Assembly (NCBI GenBank): GCA_037131145.1
Contig: JBAXRP010000297.1
Location: 1 to 5,172 of the forward strand
Length of the DNA: 5,172 nt
Source: CAIVAT01 sp037131145
GTDB lineage: Bacteria > Bacteroidota > Bacteroidia > Bacteroidales > FEN-979
Reading direction: 5' to 3'
The notes under the pieces were generated by a model. That model ran no database searches, was not told the origin of the DNA, and saw only the letters and a list, made by a program, of their open reading frames with translations. This document shows, piece by piece, positions 5,117 through 5,172 of the stretch. Position numbers and translations under genes: made by a program. Positions within the stretch are counted from its first letter, which is position 1. Each line of letters opens with the position of its first letter.

Positions 5117-5172
5117 TTTTTACCTTTCAATTAACCATGCAAGTTAAAGTATTACTTTGGTACTGCTTGTAG
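5117..5172. other. 5' flank of the minus-strand operon
   Basis: Only 56 bp upstream of the T9SS protein remain. On the minus strand a purine-rich GAAAGG lies 6 bp before the ATG and could act as a weak ribosome-binding site, although Bacteroidota often lack one. I see no minus-strand match to TAnnTTTG. The promoter probably lies at or beyond the window edge. Confidence 0.3.

Noticed and set aside
5153..5159. TACTTTG as a plus-strand promoter leaving the window
   Set aside because: The spacing between TA and TTTG is one base short of the TAnnTTTG consensus, and no downstream gene is visible.

Overview
The window looks like an accessory stretch of a Bacteroidota (Bacteroidetes) chromosome. Three things point there: a C-terminal type IX secretion (T9SS) sorting domain in the protein at 4628-5116 (minus strand), two FISUMP domains (Fibrobacter succinogenes major paralogous domain) in its neighbour, and a TAnnTTTG-type -7 element before the first gene. 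The DNA is moderately AT-rich, with short GC-richer islands between genes. No rRNA, tRNA, transposase or CRISPR array was seen.

Left half, plus strand. A 28-bp perfect palindrome (25-52) lies in the leading intergenic DNA. It is followed by two independent type II toxin-antitoxin pairs. The first (220-734) is an addiction-module antitoxin coupled by an ATGA overlap to a RelE/ParE-type toxin. The second (1105-1793) is a HEPN-domain protein overlapping a minimal nucleotidyltransferase (MNT) that carries an exact GS-x10-DxD motif. A 370-bp non-coding gap separates the pairs. A short related sequence (15 bp identical, then a diverged tail) lies downstream of each pair.

Right half, minus strand, convergent with the toxin-antitoxin block. 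A probable two-gene operon reads from 5116 leftward: a small secreted T9SS-sorted protein (4628-5116), then 6 bp later a large secreted surface protein (4621-1934). The large gene would encode 895 residues: signal peptide, tail-fibre-like repeats, coiled coil, FISUMP domain, fibronectin type III domain, second FISUMP domain. It is broken by a single in-frame TAA at 3350-3352. The frame is otherwise open on both sides, and the second FISUMP copy has TAT (Tyr) at the matching position.

Main point of interest: the nonsense codon sits inside a 250-bp direct repeat (3218-3467 against 2267-2516, about 85% identical by eye, no indels, offset 951 bp = 317 codons). Gene conversion could therefore repair the stop, and an in-frame deletion could remove it. 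No wholly new system is evident. The most testable ideas are possible reversible inactivation of the FISUMP protein and the repeats associated with the toxin-antitoxin pairs.
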